A model generated the notes under the pieces. It worked only from the letters and a program-made list of their open reading frames with translations. It made no database searches and was not told where the DNA came from. Position numbers and translations under genes: made by a program. A DNA stretch of 33,771 nt, taken from positions 1 through 33,771 of the forward strand of contig JAAERO010000141.1 of the NCBI GenBank assembly GCA_024230315.1. The letters run 5' to 3'. This document shows positions 1 to 7,043 of the stretch, piece by piece; position 1 is the first letter of the stretch; each line of letters starts with the position of its first letter. The stretch comes from Hyphomicrobium sp. (lineage in GTDB: Bacteria > Pseudomonadota > Alphaproteobacteria > Rhizobiales > Hyphomicrobiaceae).

Positions 1-137
1 CGCAGACGTCCTCGCCCGCATCAACGACCACCCGGCAAAGCAACTCGATGACCTGCTGCCCTGGAACTGGAAGGAGGCTCAGGCCATAGCCGCCTGATCG
101 CGACCCTCATTCCCTGCGGTCTTCACCGGATGCATAC
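1..137 (+). mobile_element. Right end of an IS66-family insertion sequence (partial)
   Basis: The window opens inside an IS66-type element. It holds the last codons of the transposase (stop at 95-97) and then about 40 bases of non-coding end. The stretch CACCGGATGCATAC at 124-137 resembles, from memory, the terminal inverted repeat of IS66 elements (GTAAGC-type ends read inward). The boundary at 137/138 is also supported because the interrupted M28 peptidase reading frame keeps its family-like sequence exactly up to base 138 and loses it after. The other end and the 8-bp target duplication expected for IS66 lie outside the window. Confidence 0.75.
2..97 (+). CDS. tnpC: IS66 family transposase, C-terminal fragment
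   Basis: Only the last 31 residues are present, since the gene begins before the window. The residues DHPAKQLDDLLPWNW match the C-terminal element of IS66-family TnpC transposases, in which a DHP-x-x-x-(I/L)-D-(D/E)-LLPW-x-W block closes the protein. TnpC is the DDE transposase that moves the element with accessory proteins TnpA and TnpB, neither of which can be seen here. Catalytic residues are outside the window, so integrity of the transposase cannot be judged. Confidence 0.85.
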   Translation, partial: ADVLARINDHPAKQLDDLLPWNWKEAQAIAA

Positions 138-385
138 GATGTAGGCAGCAGCGCGCTCAAGCTCCGCATAGTGGGTGACGTTGTGGAGCTTGCTCGCAAT
201 CGCAACGACGTGGCGTTTGAGCCGTTCGGCGAGATTGCGCTCGTTGTCCGTGGCAGGCGGCGGTGGAGACCGGTGAAGCTCTTGCCTGGAAGGCCCAGCA
301 TGTACCAGGAGGCCGCAGCGGCCGCCGCGATGAGGACGAGTATTGCACCAGTGCCCCAAAGGGCGACGACCTTAGACACCCGCAA
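138..385 (-). pseudogene. M28 family zinc peptidase, frameshifted and cut by IS66
   Basis: Only the N-terminal part of a predicted M28 (aminopeptidase-like) protein remains. The first frame, from TTG 385 or GTG 379, gives a membrane anchor or signal segment (ALWGTGAILVLIAAAAAAS) followed by GLPGKSFTG. The next expected block, ATDNERNLAERLKRHVVAIA up to ELERAAAYI, is read in a different frame, so one base appears to be missing near 267-272. The sequence then runs into the IS66 end at 138. In the family, the block resembling HNVTHYAELERAAAYI is followed by the catalytic zinc domain, which is absent here. The gene lies just downstream of the alpha/beta hydrolase on the same strand, 30 bases away, and was probably co-transcribed with it. 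The family call rests on recall of the N-terminal motif. Confidence 0.7.
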
Positions 386-415
386 CCCTTTGCATCAACT
401 TGGCGGCAACGTCTT

Positions 416-1150
416 TTAGCCGCCTTTCTCCTCTTGCCGGTCAACGTCGCGCTGGCGTTGGCGCTCGCGCTCGCGCTCGCGTTCCTTTTCCTGAGCGCGG
501 GCCTCCTCGGCTTGCTCTATGCGCCCGTCGATGTACTCACTGACAGCTTTTTTGAGCTCGTCGATCTTATCCTCGAAGAAGTGGTTGGCGCCGGGAATGA
601 TCTCGTGGGTGATCTTGATACCGCGCTGCGTCTTTAGACGTTGCGTGAGTTCGGCCACAGAGTTCGTCGGTACGACGCGATCCTTTTCGCCGTTGATCAT
701 GAGGCCAGAGGAGGGGCAGGGCGCCAGGAACGAGAAGTCATAAAGGTTCGACGGAGGCGCGACGCAAATGAAGCCCTCCACTTCGGGCCGGCGCATCAAA
801 AGCTGCATTGCGATCCAAGTGCCAAACGAGACGCCTGCGATCCAACAGTCTTTGGAATCCGGCTTGACGATTTGAAGCCAGTCGAGCGCTGATGCTGCGT
901 CTGATAGCTCGCCGGGGCCACCGTCCCAGATTCCCTGACTCCGCCCCACACCGCGGAAGTTGAACCGCAATACCGAAAAGCCCCGCTCCACGAAGGTGTG
1001 ATAAAGCGTGTAGACGACTTGATTGTTCATCGTCCCTCCAAACTGCGGGTGGGGATGAAGGATGAGTGCGATGGGGCTGTCGCTCGAAGGCTCATGGTGG
1101 TAGCGGGCCTCGATGCGGCCTGCGGGCCCATTAATGATCAGCTCGGGCAT
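416..1150 (-). CDS. Alpha/beta hydrolase (COG2945-like) with charged repeat tail
   Basis: This 244-residue protein is a cytoplasmic alpha/beta hydrolase of the dienelactone-hydrolase-like type. The N-terminal block LILHPHPQFGGTMNNQVV (about 29-46) and the LRFNFRGVGRSQG block (61-73) are typical of the COG2945 group. A likely catalytic triad is Ser108 in GVSFG, Asp157 in GEKDRVVP and His190 in GANHFF. The substrate cannot be told from sequence. Residues from about 211 onward form an added charged tail rich in Arg-Glu and Arg-Gln pairs, encoded by a hexanucleotide tandem repeat (449-484). ATG 1150 is preceded by GGAAAA, a modest ribosome site. The gene diverges from the suf operon, with about 280 bases between them. 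Confidence 0.85.
   Translation of the reverse strand: MPELIINGPAGRIEARYHHEPSSDSPIALILHPHPQFGGTMNNQVVYTLYHTFVERGFSVLRFNFRGVGRSQGIWDGGPGELSDAASALDWLQIVKPDSKDCWIAGVSFGTWIAMQLLMRRPEVEGFICVAPPSNLYDFSFLAPCPSSGLMINGEKDRVVPTNSVAELTQRLKTQRGIKITHEIIPGANHFFEDKIDELKKAVSEYIDGRIEQAEEARAQEKERERERERQRQRDVDRQEEKGG
449..484. repeat. Hexanucleotide tandem repeat inside the hydrolase gene
   Basis: Six consecutive 6-base units of the form GCG(C/T)T(G/C) occur on the plus strand, three of them exactly GCGCTC. On the coding (minus) strand they give alternating Arg-Glu and Arg-Gln pairs in the C-terminal tail of the hydrolase. The unit length is a multiple of three, so gain or loss of units would keep the frame. 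Confidence 0.85.
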
Positions 1151-1227
1151 CGTGCTTTTCCAGCTCAGGTTTGGGTTGGCGGCTTGCCCTAGGGCGCAAA
1201 ACGATCAAAGCGGGCGTTTCCGAAACC

Positions 1228-1256
1228 TTGACTTCAGGGCTCGGAATTTTCATATT
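1228..1256 (+). promoter_or_regulatory. Predicted sigma-70-type promoter of the iscR-suf operon
   Basis: TTGACT at 1228-1233 is followed after 17 bases by CATATT at 1251-1256, a good -35 box with a weaker -10 (four of six matches). It lies upstream of iscR and points toward it. Transcription would begin near 1263-1264, leaving a leader of about 165 bases before the TTG start of iscR. A GGAAT/ATTCC inverted repeat (1243-1258) overlaps the -10 region. This is a prediction by eye. Confidence 0.5.
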
Positions 1257-1267
1257 CCAGGTAGAAA

Positions 1268-1284
1268 TTTAGAATCATTCGAAA
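1268..1284. promoter_or_regulatory. Irr-binding iron control element (ICE-like box)
   Basis: TTTAGAATCATTCGAAA is a 17-base near-palindrome that differs at one position from the published ICE consensus TTTAGAA-N3-TTCTAAA of the rhizobial iron regulator Irr (consensus quoted from memory). It begins a few bases after the predicted transcription start, a position that suits a repressor blocking early transcription. Irr boxes before suf operons are known from comparative studies in Rhizobiales, so iron-status control of this operon is a reasonable inference. No irr gene is in the window. Confidence 0.6.
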
Positions 1285-1384
1285 GAGCGGTCAGGTCCCG
1301 ACGGGATCAGCGTTCTCGGCGGTCGCGCTTCTTAGCACAGGCCCTGGTGCCAAATGCAAGTGGAAGCGACGCCCTGCGCAAGGA

Positions 1385-1396
1385 CGTGACGTCACG
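1385..1396. promoter_or_regulatory. Perfect 12-bp palindrome in the iscR leader
   Basis: CGTGACGTCACG is a perfect palindrome 33 bases before the iscR start codon, downstream of the predicted promoter. Its symmetry fits an operator for a dimeric regulator, possibly for IscR autoregulation, but it does not resemble the enterobacterial IscR type 1 site and the assignment is open. In this GC-rich leader chance cannot be excluded. Confidence 0.3.
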
Positions 1397-1429
1397 CATG
1401 CGCCCAGGACGGGCAGTGGAGGTCTTGGT

Positions 1430-1888
1430 TTGGAGTTGAATACCAAAGGGAGGTACGCTGTGATGGCGATGGCCGATCTTGCCAAATTTGGCGAGGGCGC
1501 GGCCGTTCCGTTGTCCGCAATCTCCGATCGCCAGGGCCTTTCTCTTTCTTATCTCGAGCAGATTTTTCTGCGGCTGCGCCGTGCCGGCCTCGTCGAAAGC
1601 GAGCGAGGTCGCACCGGCGGATACGTGTTGGGACGGCCCGCATACACGATCCGCATTTCGCAGGTCATGGAGGCGGTGGAAGAAGAAACCCGCATGACGC
1701 GCTGTCTCGATAGCGACGTTGGCTGCCTCGGCGAGGAGCGTTGTTTGACGCACGGTCTTTGGCATGCGCTCGGCGGGCACATCGCGACGTTTCTCTCAAG
1801 TGTCACGCTGCAAGAAGTGCTCGACGGCATTCCACCAGACAAGTTGGCCTCAAAACTGGAACGAGAAGGAGAGCTTGCCGCGCAATGA
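1430..1888 (+). CDS. iscR: Rrf2 family iron-sulfur cluster regulator IscR
   Basis: This 152-residue Rrf2-family winged-helix regulator opens the suf operon. The N-terminus (NTKGRYAVMAMADLA) and LSLSYLEQIFLRLRRAGLV are the DNA-binding region of IscR-like proteins. Cys92, Cys99 and Cys105 with His108 (CLTH) match the [2Fe-2S] ligands of E. coli IscR (Cys92, Cys98, Cys104, His107), except that the first spacing is six residues rather than five. It should therefore bind a cluster and repress or activate the operon according to cluster status. The start is a TTG: it gives the family's usual N-terminus and sits seven bases after GGAGG (1418-1422), and no ATG in frame fits. Its stop overlaps the start of the next gene (ATGA), so the two are translationally coupled. 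Confidence 0.93.
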   Translation: MELNTKGRYAVMAMADLAKFGEGAAVPLSAISDRQGLSLSYLEQIFLRLRRAGLVESERGRTGGYVLGRPAYTIRISQVMEAVEEETRMTRCLDSDVGCLGEERCLTHGLWHALGGHIATFLSSVTLQEVLDGIPPDKLASKLEREGELAAQ

Positions 1889-3015
1889 CGAAGAAGCGGA
1901 CATATCTCGATTGCAATGCGTCCGTGCCGCTGCGGCGAGAGGCGCGTGCTGCAATGTTGACCGTTCTGGATGTCGCCGGGAACCCGTCGTCGGTGCACGC
2001 TGAAGGTCGCCATGCGCGCGCCGTCGTCGAGGCTGCGCGTGAGCAGATTGCTCTCCTCCTCAATGCAAATCCGAGCGAAGTGATCTTTACCGGTGGTGCC
2101 ACGGAAGCGAACAACTGGGTGCTTGCGGCGGGTTGGAATGCGATTGCGGTTGCAGGCATCGAGCATGATTCAGTTACTGCGCCGGTTTCTGCATCGGGTG
2201 CTGAGCGCATCGAACTGAGTGTTTCAACGAACGGCGTTGCCCAACTCGATGGGTTGAGCGAGGCATTAGCGGCTTCGGCAGAAGCTTCCAAACGCACGCT
2301 GCTCACGCTGATGATGGCGAATAACGAGACGGGTGTGATCCAGCCGGTGGCGGAAGCGGCAGCGTTGGCGCGAGAACATGGCGTCATGGTCCACACCGAC
2401 GCGGTTCAGGCGCCCGGGCGTATACCCGTCGACTTTGCAGCACTCGGCCTTGATGCGCTCTCGCTGTCGTCTCACAAGCTCGGCGGCCCGCGCGGCGTCG
2501 GTGCACTTGTCGTTCGCGATGGTGTTGAGCTACCGGCGTTGATAAAGGGTGGCGGACAGGAACGCCGCCGCCGCGGGGGAACCGAGAACATCTCTGGTAT
2601 CGCGGGATTTGGTGCAGCGGCCGAGGCGGTCGCAAATGAGCAAGACGCCACCCAGCACATGGCCAAGCTGCGGGATAGGTTAGAGGACGGCGTGCGTCGC
2701 GCAACACCAGCGGCAGTAATCATTGGAAAAGACGCGCCTCGCCTTGCCAACACGGCATACATCGCCGTGCCCGGCAAACTAGCAGAGACGCTGGTGATCA
2801 AGCTCGACCTGGAAGGCATTGCGGTGAGTGCCGGTGCGGCGTGTTCGTCGGGAAAGGTCGGGTCAAGCCATGTGCTCGAAGCCATGAAGCTGGGATCTGA
2901 GATTGCGCGTTCGGCCGTCCGTGTGAGCCTCGGGCCGCAGACGCACGATGATGACATTGCCGCCTTCCTGGCGGCTTGGGAAATGGTTGCAGGTGGTGCG
3001 GCGCTTGCCGCCTGA
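1885..3015 (+). CDS. Cysteine desulfurase, group I (IscS/NifS-like)
   Basis: This 376-residue PLP enzyme removes sulfur from L-cysteine as a persulfide for cluster assembly. The visible features are the start block YLDCNASVPL, GGATEANN (70-77), His94 in EHDSV, Asp172 in HTDAVQ, the PLP lysine Lys198 in LSSHKLGGPRG, and the catalytic Cys320 on the loop SAGAACSSGKV. That loop is of the group I (IscS/NifS) type, in contrast to the group II SufS encoded later in the same operon. ATG 1885 overlaps the iscR stop by the ATGA arrangement. A longer frame upstream lies inside iscR and is rejected. sufB follows after 20 bases. It could be named iscS or nifS; its partner scaffold is not shown by sequence. 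Confidence 0.93.
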   Translation: MTKKRTYLDCNASVPLRREARAAMLTVLDVAGNPSSVHAEGRHARAVVEAAREQIALLLNANPSEVIFTGGATEANNWVLAAGWNAIAVAGIEHDSVTAPVSASGAERIELSVSTNGVAQLDGLSEALAASAEASKRTLLTLMMANNETGVIQPVAEAAALAREHGVMVHTDAVQAPGRIPVDFAALGLDALSLSSHKLGGPRGVGALVVRDGVELPALIKGGGQERRRRGGTENISGIAGFGAAAEAVANEQDATQHMAKLRDRLEDGVRRATPAAVIIGKDAPRLANTAYIAVPGKLAETLVIKLDLEGIAVSAGAACSSGKVGSSHVLEAMKLGSEIARSAVRVSLGPQTHDDDIAAFLAAWEMVAGGAALAA

Positions 3016-3035
3016 ATGAATTGAAAGGATAATTG

Positions 3036-4505
3036 ATGCCAGCAGTTGAAGAGACGATCGAGCAGGTCAAGAAGATCGACGTCGACCAGTACAAGTACGG
3101 CTTCGAGACCAAGATCGAGACGGTGAAAGCGCCCAAGGGTCTCAACGAGGACATCGTGCGCTTCATCTCGGAGAAGAAGGGCGAACCGGCGTGGATGCTG
3201 GAGTGGCGCCTAGAGTCGTTCCGCCGCTGGCTGGGCATGATCGAGCCGACGTGGGCGAACATCAAATATCCCAAGATCGACTTCAACGAACTTTACTATT
3301 ACGCCGCTCCGAAATCGACCGAGGGACCGAAGTCTCTGGAGGATGTCGCCCCGGAATTGCTCGCAACCTATGAGAAGCTTGGCATTTCCCTCAAAGAGCA
3401 AGGGGTGCTGGCCGGCGTGCAGGGTGCACGCGTTGCCGTTGATGCCGTGTTCGATAGCGTCTCCGTCGTCACGACCTTTAAAGACGAGCTCGCTAAGGTC
3501 GGCGTGATCTTCTGCTCGATGTCGGAAGCGATTCGCGAGCATCCCGAGCTGGTGAAGAAATACTTGGGCTCGGTTGTGCCACAGGGCGACAACTTCTACG
3601 CCGGTCTCAACGCGGCTGTGTTCTCCGACGGTTCGTTTGTTTACGTGCCCGAGGGCGTGCGCTGCCCCATGGAATTGTCGACATACTTCCGCATCAATGA
3701 AGAGAAGACCGGCCAGTTCGAGCGTACGCTCATTATTGCGGACAAGGGCTCCTACGTCTCATACCTGGAAGGCTGTACGGCGCCGATGCGCGACGAGAAC
3801 CAGCTACATGCGGCCGTGGTCGAGCTGATCGCACTCGATGATGCGGAGATCAAGTACTCCACCGTGCAGAATTGGTATCCTGGCGACAAGGACGGCAAGG
3901 GCGGCATCTTTAACTTCGTCACCAAGCGGGGCGACTGTCGAGGCAAGAACTCGAAAATCAGCTGGACGCAGGTCGAGACCGGCTCTGCTATTACCTGGAA
4001 ATATCCTAGTTGCATTCTGCGCGGCGAGAATTCGCGCGGAGAGTTTTATTCGATCGCGGTGTCCAATGGCTACCAGCAGATCGATAGCGGCACGAAGATG
4101 ATCCACCTCGGCAAGAACTCGTCGAGCCGCATCATTTCTAAGGGTATCGCTGCCGGGTTCTCGCAGAATACGTACCGCGGGCTTGTGTCCGCTCATCGCA
4201 AGGCGACGGGTGTACGTAACTTCACCAACTGCGACTCGCTGCTGATTGGCGACAAGTGCGGTGCGCACACGGTGCCTTACATCGAGGCGAAGAACGCGAC
4301 AGCGCACTTTGAGCACGAGGCGACGACTTCGAAGATCTCCGATGGCCAGCTCTTCTATTGCCGGCAGCGCGGGTTGTCGGAAGAGGCGGCGGTCGCGCTC
4401 ATCGTCAACGGTTTCGTGCGTGACGTTTTGCAGAAGCTGCCGATGGAGTTCATGGCCGAAACCCAAAAGCTCATCGGTATCTCGTTGGAGGGGAGCGTTG
4501 GGTGA
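3036..4505 (+). CDS. sufB: Fe-S cluster assembly scaffold SufB
   Basis: SufB (489 residues) is the scaffold subunit of the cytoplasmic SufBC2D complex, where the nascent iron-sulfur cluster is built from SufS-derived sulfur. Conserved family blocks are visible: the N-terminal [12 protein letters not shown] (residues about 48-59), the [16 protein letters not shown] region, and the C-terminal [16 protein letters not shown] with Cys408, which corresponds to the cluster-site Cys405 of E. coli SufB (from memory). EHEATTSKI and QLFYCRQRG follow, as in the family. Length is normal. ATG 3036 is chosen over TTG 3033 because it follows GAAAGG at a suitable distance. The stop TGA shares a base with the ATG (4505) of the damaged small membrane gene, so that gene was probably coupled to sufB. 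Confidence 0.96.
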   Translation: MPAVEETIEQVKKIDVDQYKYGFETKIETVKAPKGLNEDIVRFISEKKGEPAWMLEWRLESFRRWLGMIEPTWANIKYPKIDFNELYYYAAPKSTEGPKSLEDVAPELLATYEKLGISLKEQGVLAGVQGARVAVDAVFDSVSVVTTFKDELAKVGVIFCSMSEAIREHPELVKKYLGSVVPQGDNFYAGLNAAVFSDGSFVYVPEGVRCPMELSTYFRINEEKTGQFERTLIIADKGSYVSYLEGCTAPMRDENQLHAAVVELIALDDAEIKYSTVQNWYPGDKDGKGGIFNFVTKRGDCRGKNSKISWTQVETGSAITWKYPSCILRGENSRGEFYSIAVSNGYQQIDSGTKMIHLGKNSSSRIISKGIAAGFSQNTYRGLVSAHRKATGVRNFTNCDSLLIGDKCGAHTVPYIEAKNATAHFEHEATTSKISDGQLFYCRQRGLSEEAAVALIVNGFVRDVLQKLPMEFMAETQKLIGISLEGSVG

Positions 4506-4795
4506 TGCACGCGGAGAAGCATTACTAGTTTCGGCCAAAGATGTACGGCTAGGGCGCCCAGCCGCTCAACTGGAAAGGGTGGATGGCGGTGCTCGTTTAC
4601 GTTGCGGTGGTGATGTCGTTCACGGTTCCGCTCATGATTTTGCCGACCTTGAGCGAACCAGAACGCGTGGGCGGCGACGTGGCGATCTGGCTGGTGCTGA
4701 TGGTCGTCGCGACTGTGACCTTCTTCCGGCTTTGCTGGGTGAAGACGGACGGGTAGTGGTGCTGGCGTTGGGGCCAGAGCGAACAACAGGCTTAG
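4505..4795 (+). pseudogene. Small two-helix membrane protein gene with three internal TAG codons
   Basis: Between sufB and sufC one frame starts at ATG 4505 (TGATG overlap with the sufB stop) and stays coding-like to TAG 4793, about 96 codons. It is broken by TAG at 4526, 4550 and 4754. Read through, it gives MHAEKHY-*-FRPKMYG-*-GAQPLNWKGW, two hydrophobic segments (AVLVYVAVVMSFTVPLMIL and VAIWLVLMVVATVTFF), then LCWVKTDG-*-WCWRWGQ. Small alphaproteobacterial membrane proteins with a (Y)WF...YGWG...W(Q/K)GW start and a Trp-rich end are familiar to me, and each TAG sits where I would expect Trp (TGG). This looks like three G-to-A changes in an otherwise intact gene. A shorter product from ATG 4583 (57 residues, both helices) remains possible, but its ribosome site is weak. 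Function unknown; a membrane role linked to SUF is speculation. Confidence 0.65.
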
Positions 4796-4833
4796 TTTGA
4801 ATAAGCGGTGTTGGATTGAACCGGAGTTAAGGA

Positions 4834-5589
4834 ATGCTCGAAATAAGAGACTTGCATGTGAAGGTCGAGGGCGAGGAGCGTGAGATCCTCAAAGGGCTTT
4901 CGCTGAAAATACCAAAGGGAGAAGTGCACGCGATTATGGGTCCTAACGGCTCGGGCAAGTCGACGCTAGCCTATGTGCTCGTCGGCCGTGACGGCTACGA
5001 GGTCACCAAGGGAGACATCCTGTGGAATGGTGAAAGCGTGCTGGAGATGGAGCCGGAAGAGCGTGCCGCTAAGGGCATTTTTCTTGCGTTCCAATACCCG
5101 ATCGAGATTCCTGGTGTGGCAGGTCTCACCTTCATGCGAAGTGCGCTTAACGCCGTGCGCAAGACGCGCGGTGAGGCCGAGCTGACCACGCCTGAGTTCA
5201 TGAAGCTCATCAAGGAAAAGGCGCACAAGCTCAACATCGACATGGAAATGCTGAAGCGGCCGGTGAACGTCGGCTTTTCAGGTGGCGAGAAGAAGCGCTC
5301 CGAGATCTTGCAGATGGAAGTTTTGGAACCGTCGCTGTGCGTGATGGATGAGACGGATTCCGGTCTCGATATCGACGCGCTGCGGATTGTTGCCGAAGGC
5401 GTCAATGCGATGCGATCGAAGGACCGTGCGATGCTGGTCATCACGCACTATCAGCGCCTTCTCAATCACATTGTCCCAGATCGCGTGCACGTGCTGGCTG
5501 ACGGTAGAATACGCAAGTCAGGTGGTGCCAATCTTGCGCTTGAGTTGGAGAAATCAGGTTACGCAGAATTCCAAGAGGAAGCAGCGTGA
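4834..5589 (+). CDS. sufC: Fe-S cluster assembly ATPase SufC
   Basis: SufC (251 residues) is the soluble ABC-type ATPase that drives conformational change of SufB and SufD during cluster assembly. Visible motifs are Walker A GPNGSGKS (36-43), the Q-loop FQYPIEIPG, the SufC-type signature FSGGEKKR (148-155), Walker B LCVMDETDSGLD (168-179, catalytic Glu173) and switch His205 in VITHYQRLL. No membrane segment is present, as expected for this subfamily. ATG 4834 follows a TAAGGA ribosome site. The stop overlaps a possible upstream GTG of sufD (GTGA). Confidence 0.97.
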   Translation: MLEIRDLHVKVEGEEREILKGLSLKIPKGEVHAIMGPNGSGKSTLAYVLVGRDGYEVTKGDILWNGESVLEMEPEERAAKGIFLAFQYPIEIPGVAGLTFMRSALNAVRKTRGEAELTTPEFMKLIKEKAHKLNIDMEMLKRPVNVGFSGGEKKRSEILQMEVLEPSLCVMDETDSGLDIDALRIVAEGVNAMRSKDRAMLVITHYQRLLNHIVPDRVHVLADGRIRKSGGANLALELEKSGYAEFQEEAA

Positions 5590-5702
5590 GCATGGAAGGT
5601 AGGTTGCCCATCGGCGTGGGCTCGGAGGCGTTGAACGATTTGAGTCGTTCAGCGGAGAGCCGCGCACCGGCGCGACAAGACGTGGCGCTGGGGAGGCGTG
5701 CA

Positions 5703-7043
5703 ATGAACGTAGCTGTGTTGAAGACCAAGGTGGAGCAAGCGCTCACTGAAAACTTTGCGGCGGTGGAGGATCAGTTCCCCGGCGGTGCTGAGGCGCGCAA
5801 GGTGCGCGATGCGGCGATCGGACGTTTTGGGGCGCTGGGTTTGCCGAACCGGCGCGTTGAGGCATGGAAATACACCGATTTGCGCAACGCGTTGAAGGAG
5901 GTGCTGCCGCTGAGCACCGGCGATAAGGCGCCGGTAACGGGCTCCGACGTGAGCGCGGCGCTCGGACCGCTGGCAGGTATCGATGCGCAGCAAGTGGTGT
6001 TCGTCAACGGTGCCTACTGCGAAGATTTGTCGACGATTGGGTCTGGGAGCGCCGTCGACGTCAGGTCGCTGGCTGAGGCTCTGTCGTTGCCTGAGGCCAC
6101 CGCACTCTTGAGCGCAGAGGGACGTGATGACGATCCCGTACTGGCCTTGAACGCGGCCTACGCCACTGATGGTGCCGTGGTGCACATCGCGGATGAGGCG
6201 AAGCTCGACAAACCTTTGTTGCTTCTCTTCGTGCGTGCGGGCACGGAGCCGTGTTTTACGGTCGCGCGCAACGTGGTCAGCATAGGCAAGGGCGCCGACG
6301 TAACGCTGATTGAAGCATTTGTGACGTTGCCGGGCGCGTCGCAAGGCGGCCAAGAGAACGCGGCAACCAAGATTTCTGTGGGCGACGGCGCGTCTGTTGC
6401 GCACGTGAAGTGCACGATCGATGCCTTGAACGGGACGCACCTGGCAAATTGGCTGGTCGATCTCGGCGCGCACGCCACCTATAATGGTTTCCAATTCACC
6501 TCGGGCTGCAAGCTTCTGCGTAATCAGATTGGTGTCGCATTCAAGGGCGAGAACGCTCAGATTGACATTTCTGGAACGTTTCTCGTGCGCGGGAGCCAGC
6601 ATGTTGATACGACGCTCGTGGTCGATCATGCCGTGCCGCACGGCACCAGCCGCGAGCTGTTCAAGGGCGTGCTGGAAGACCAAGGGCGCGGCGTGTTCCA
6701 AGGCAAGGTCATCGTGCAACCAGGCGCCCAGAAGACCGACGGCATGCAGATGGTGCGCGTGCTCATGCTGTCGCCGGATGCTGAGTTCGACTCCAAGCCG
6801 GAACTGGAGATCTATGCCGACGACGTTGTCTGCGGTCATGGAAGCACCAGCGCCGAGCTTGATGAGGACCTGTTGTTTTATTGCCGATCGCGCGGGATCC
6901 CTAAGGCGCAAGCGCGCGCTCTGCTCATCGAATCGTTTATTGGAGAAGCAATCGAGAAGGTGGAGCGCGATGACGTGCGCGAGGCCTTGGCAGAGCTCGC
7001 CCGCCAGTGGCTTGCTGAGTGCGGATCCACAAAGAGGACGTAA
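5703..7043 (+). CDS. sufD: Fe-S cluster assembly protein SufD
   Basis: SufD (446 residues from the chosen start) pairs with SufB in the SufBC2D scaffold and is needed for iron acquisition. Features are NRRVEAWKYTDLRNAL near the N-terminus, a beta-helix core, and the C-terminal VCGHGSTSAELDEDLLFYC region with His379, corresponding to the functional His360 of E. coli SufD (from memory). ATG 5703 gives the usual start (MNVAVLKTKVEQAL) and is preceded by GGGGAGG (5690-5696). An in-frame GTG 5586 or ATG 5592 would add 37-39 residues without family resemblance, so they are rejected. The skipped 113 bases include a 7-bp hairpin (TGAACGA/TCGTTCA, 5632-5651). The stop shares one base with the sufS start (TAATG). 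Confidence 0.93.
   Translation: MNVAVLKTKVEQALTENFAAVEDQFPGGAEARKVRDAAIGRFGALGLPNRRVEAWKYTDLRNALKEVLPLSTGDKAPVTGSDVSAALGPLAGIDAQQVVFVNGAYCEDLSTIGSGSAVDVRSLAEALSLPEATALLSAEGRDDDPVLALNAAYATDGAVVHIADEAKLDKPLLLLFVRAGTEPCFTVARNVVSIGKGADVTLIEAFVTLPGASQGGQENAATKISVGDGASVAHVKCTIDALNGTHLANWLVDLGAHATYNGFQFTSGCKLLRNQIGVAFKGENAQIDISGTFLVRGSQHVDTTLVVDHAVPHGTSRELFKGVLEDQGRGVFQGKVIVQPGAQKTDGMQMVRVLMLSPDAEFDSKPELEIYADDVVCGHGSTSAELDEDLLFYCRSRGIPKAQARALLIESFIGEAIEKVERDDVREALAELARQWLAECGSTKRT

Noticed and set aside
4505-4795. Genome-wide use of TAG as a sense codon
   Set aside because: sufS, sufA and clpS in the same window end at TAG at their normal family lengths, so TAG is an ordinary stop here.
4246-4800. 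A 184-codon open frame over the end of sufB and the gap before sufC
   Set aside because: It runs out of frame through sufB and shows no domain. The gap is better explained by the frame starting at 4505.
5586-5702. N-terminal extension of SufD from GTG 5586
   Set aside because: The added residues do not resemble SufD, and ATG 5703 has a strong ribosome site and the family's usual start.
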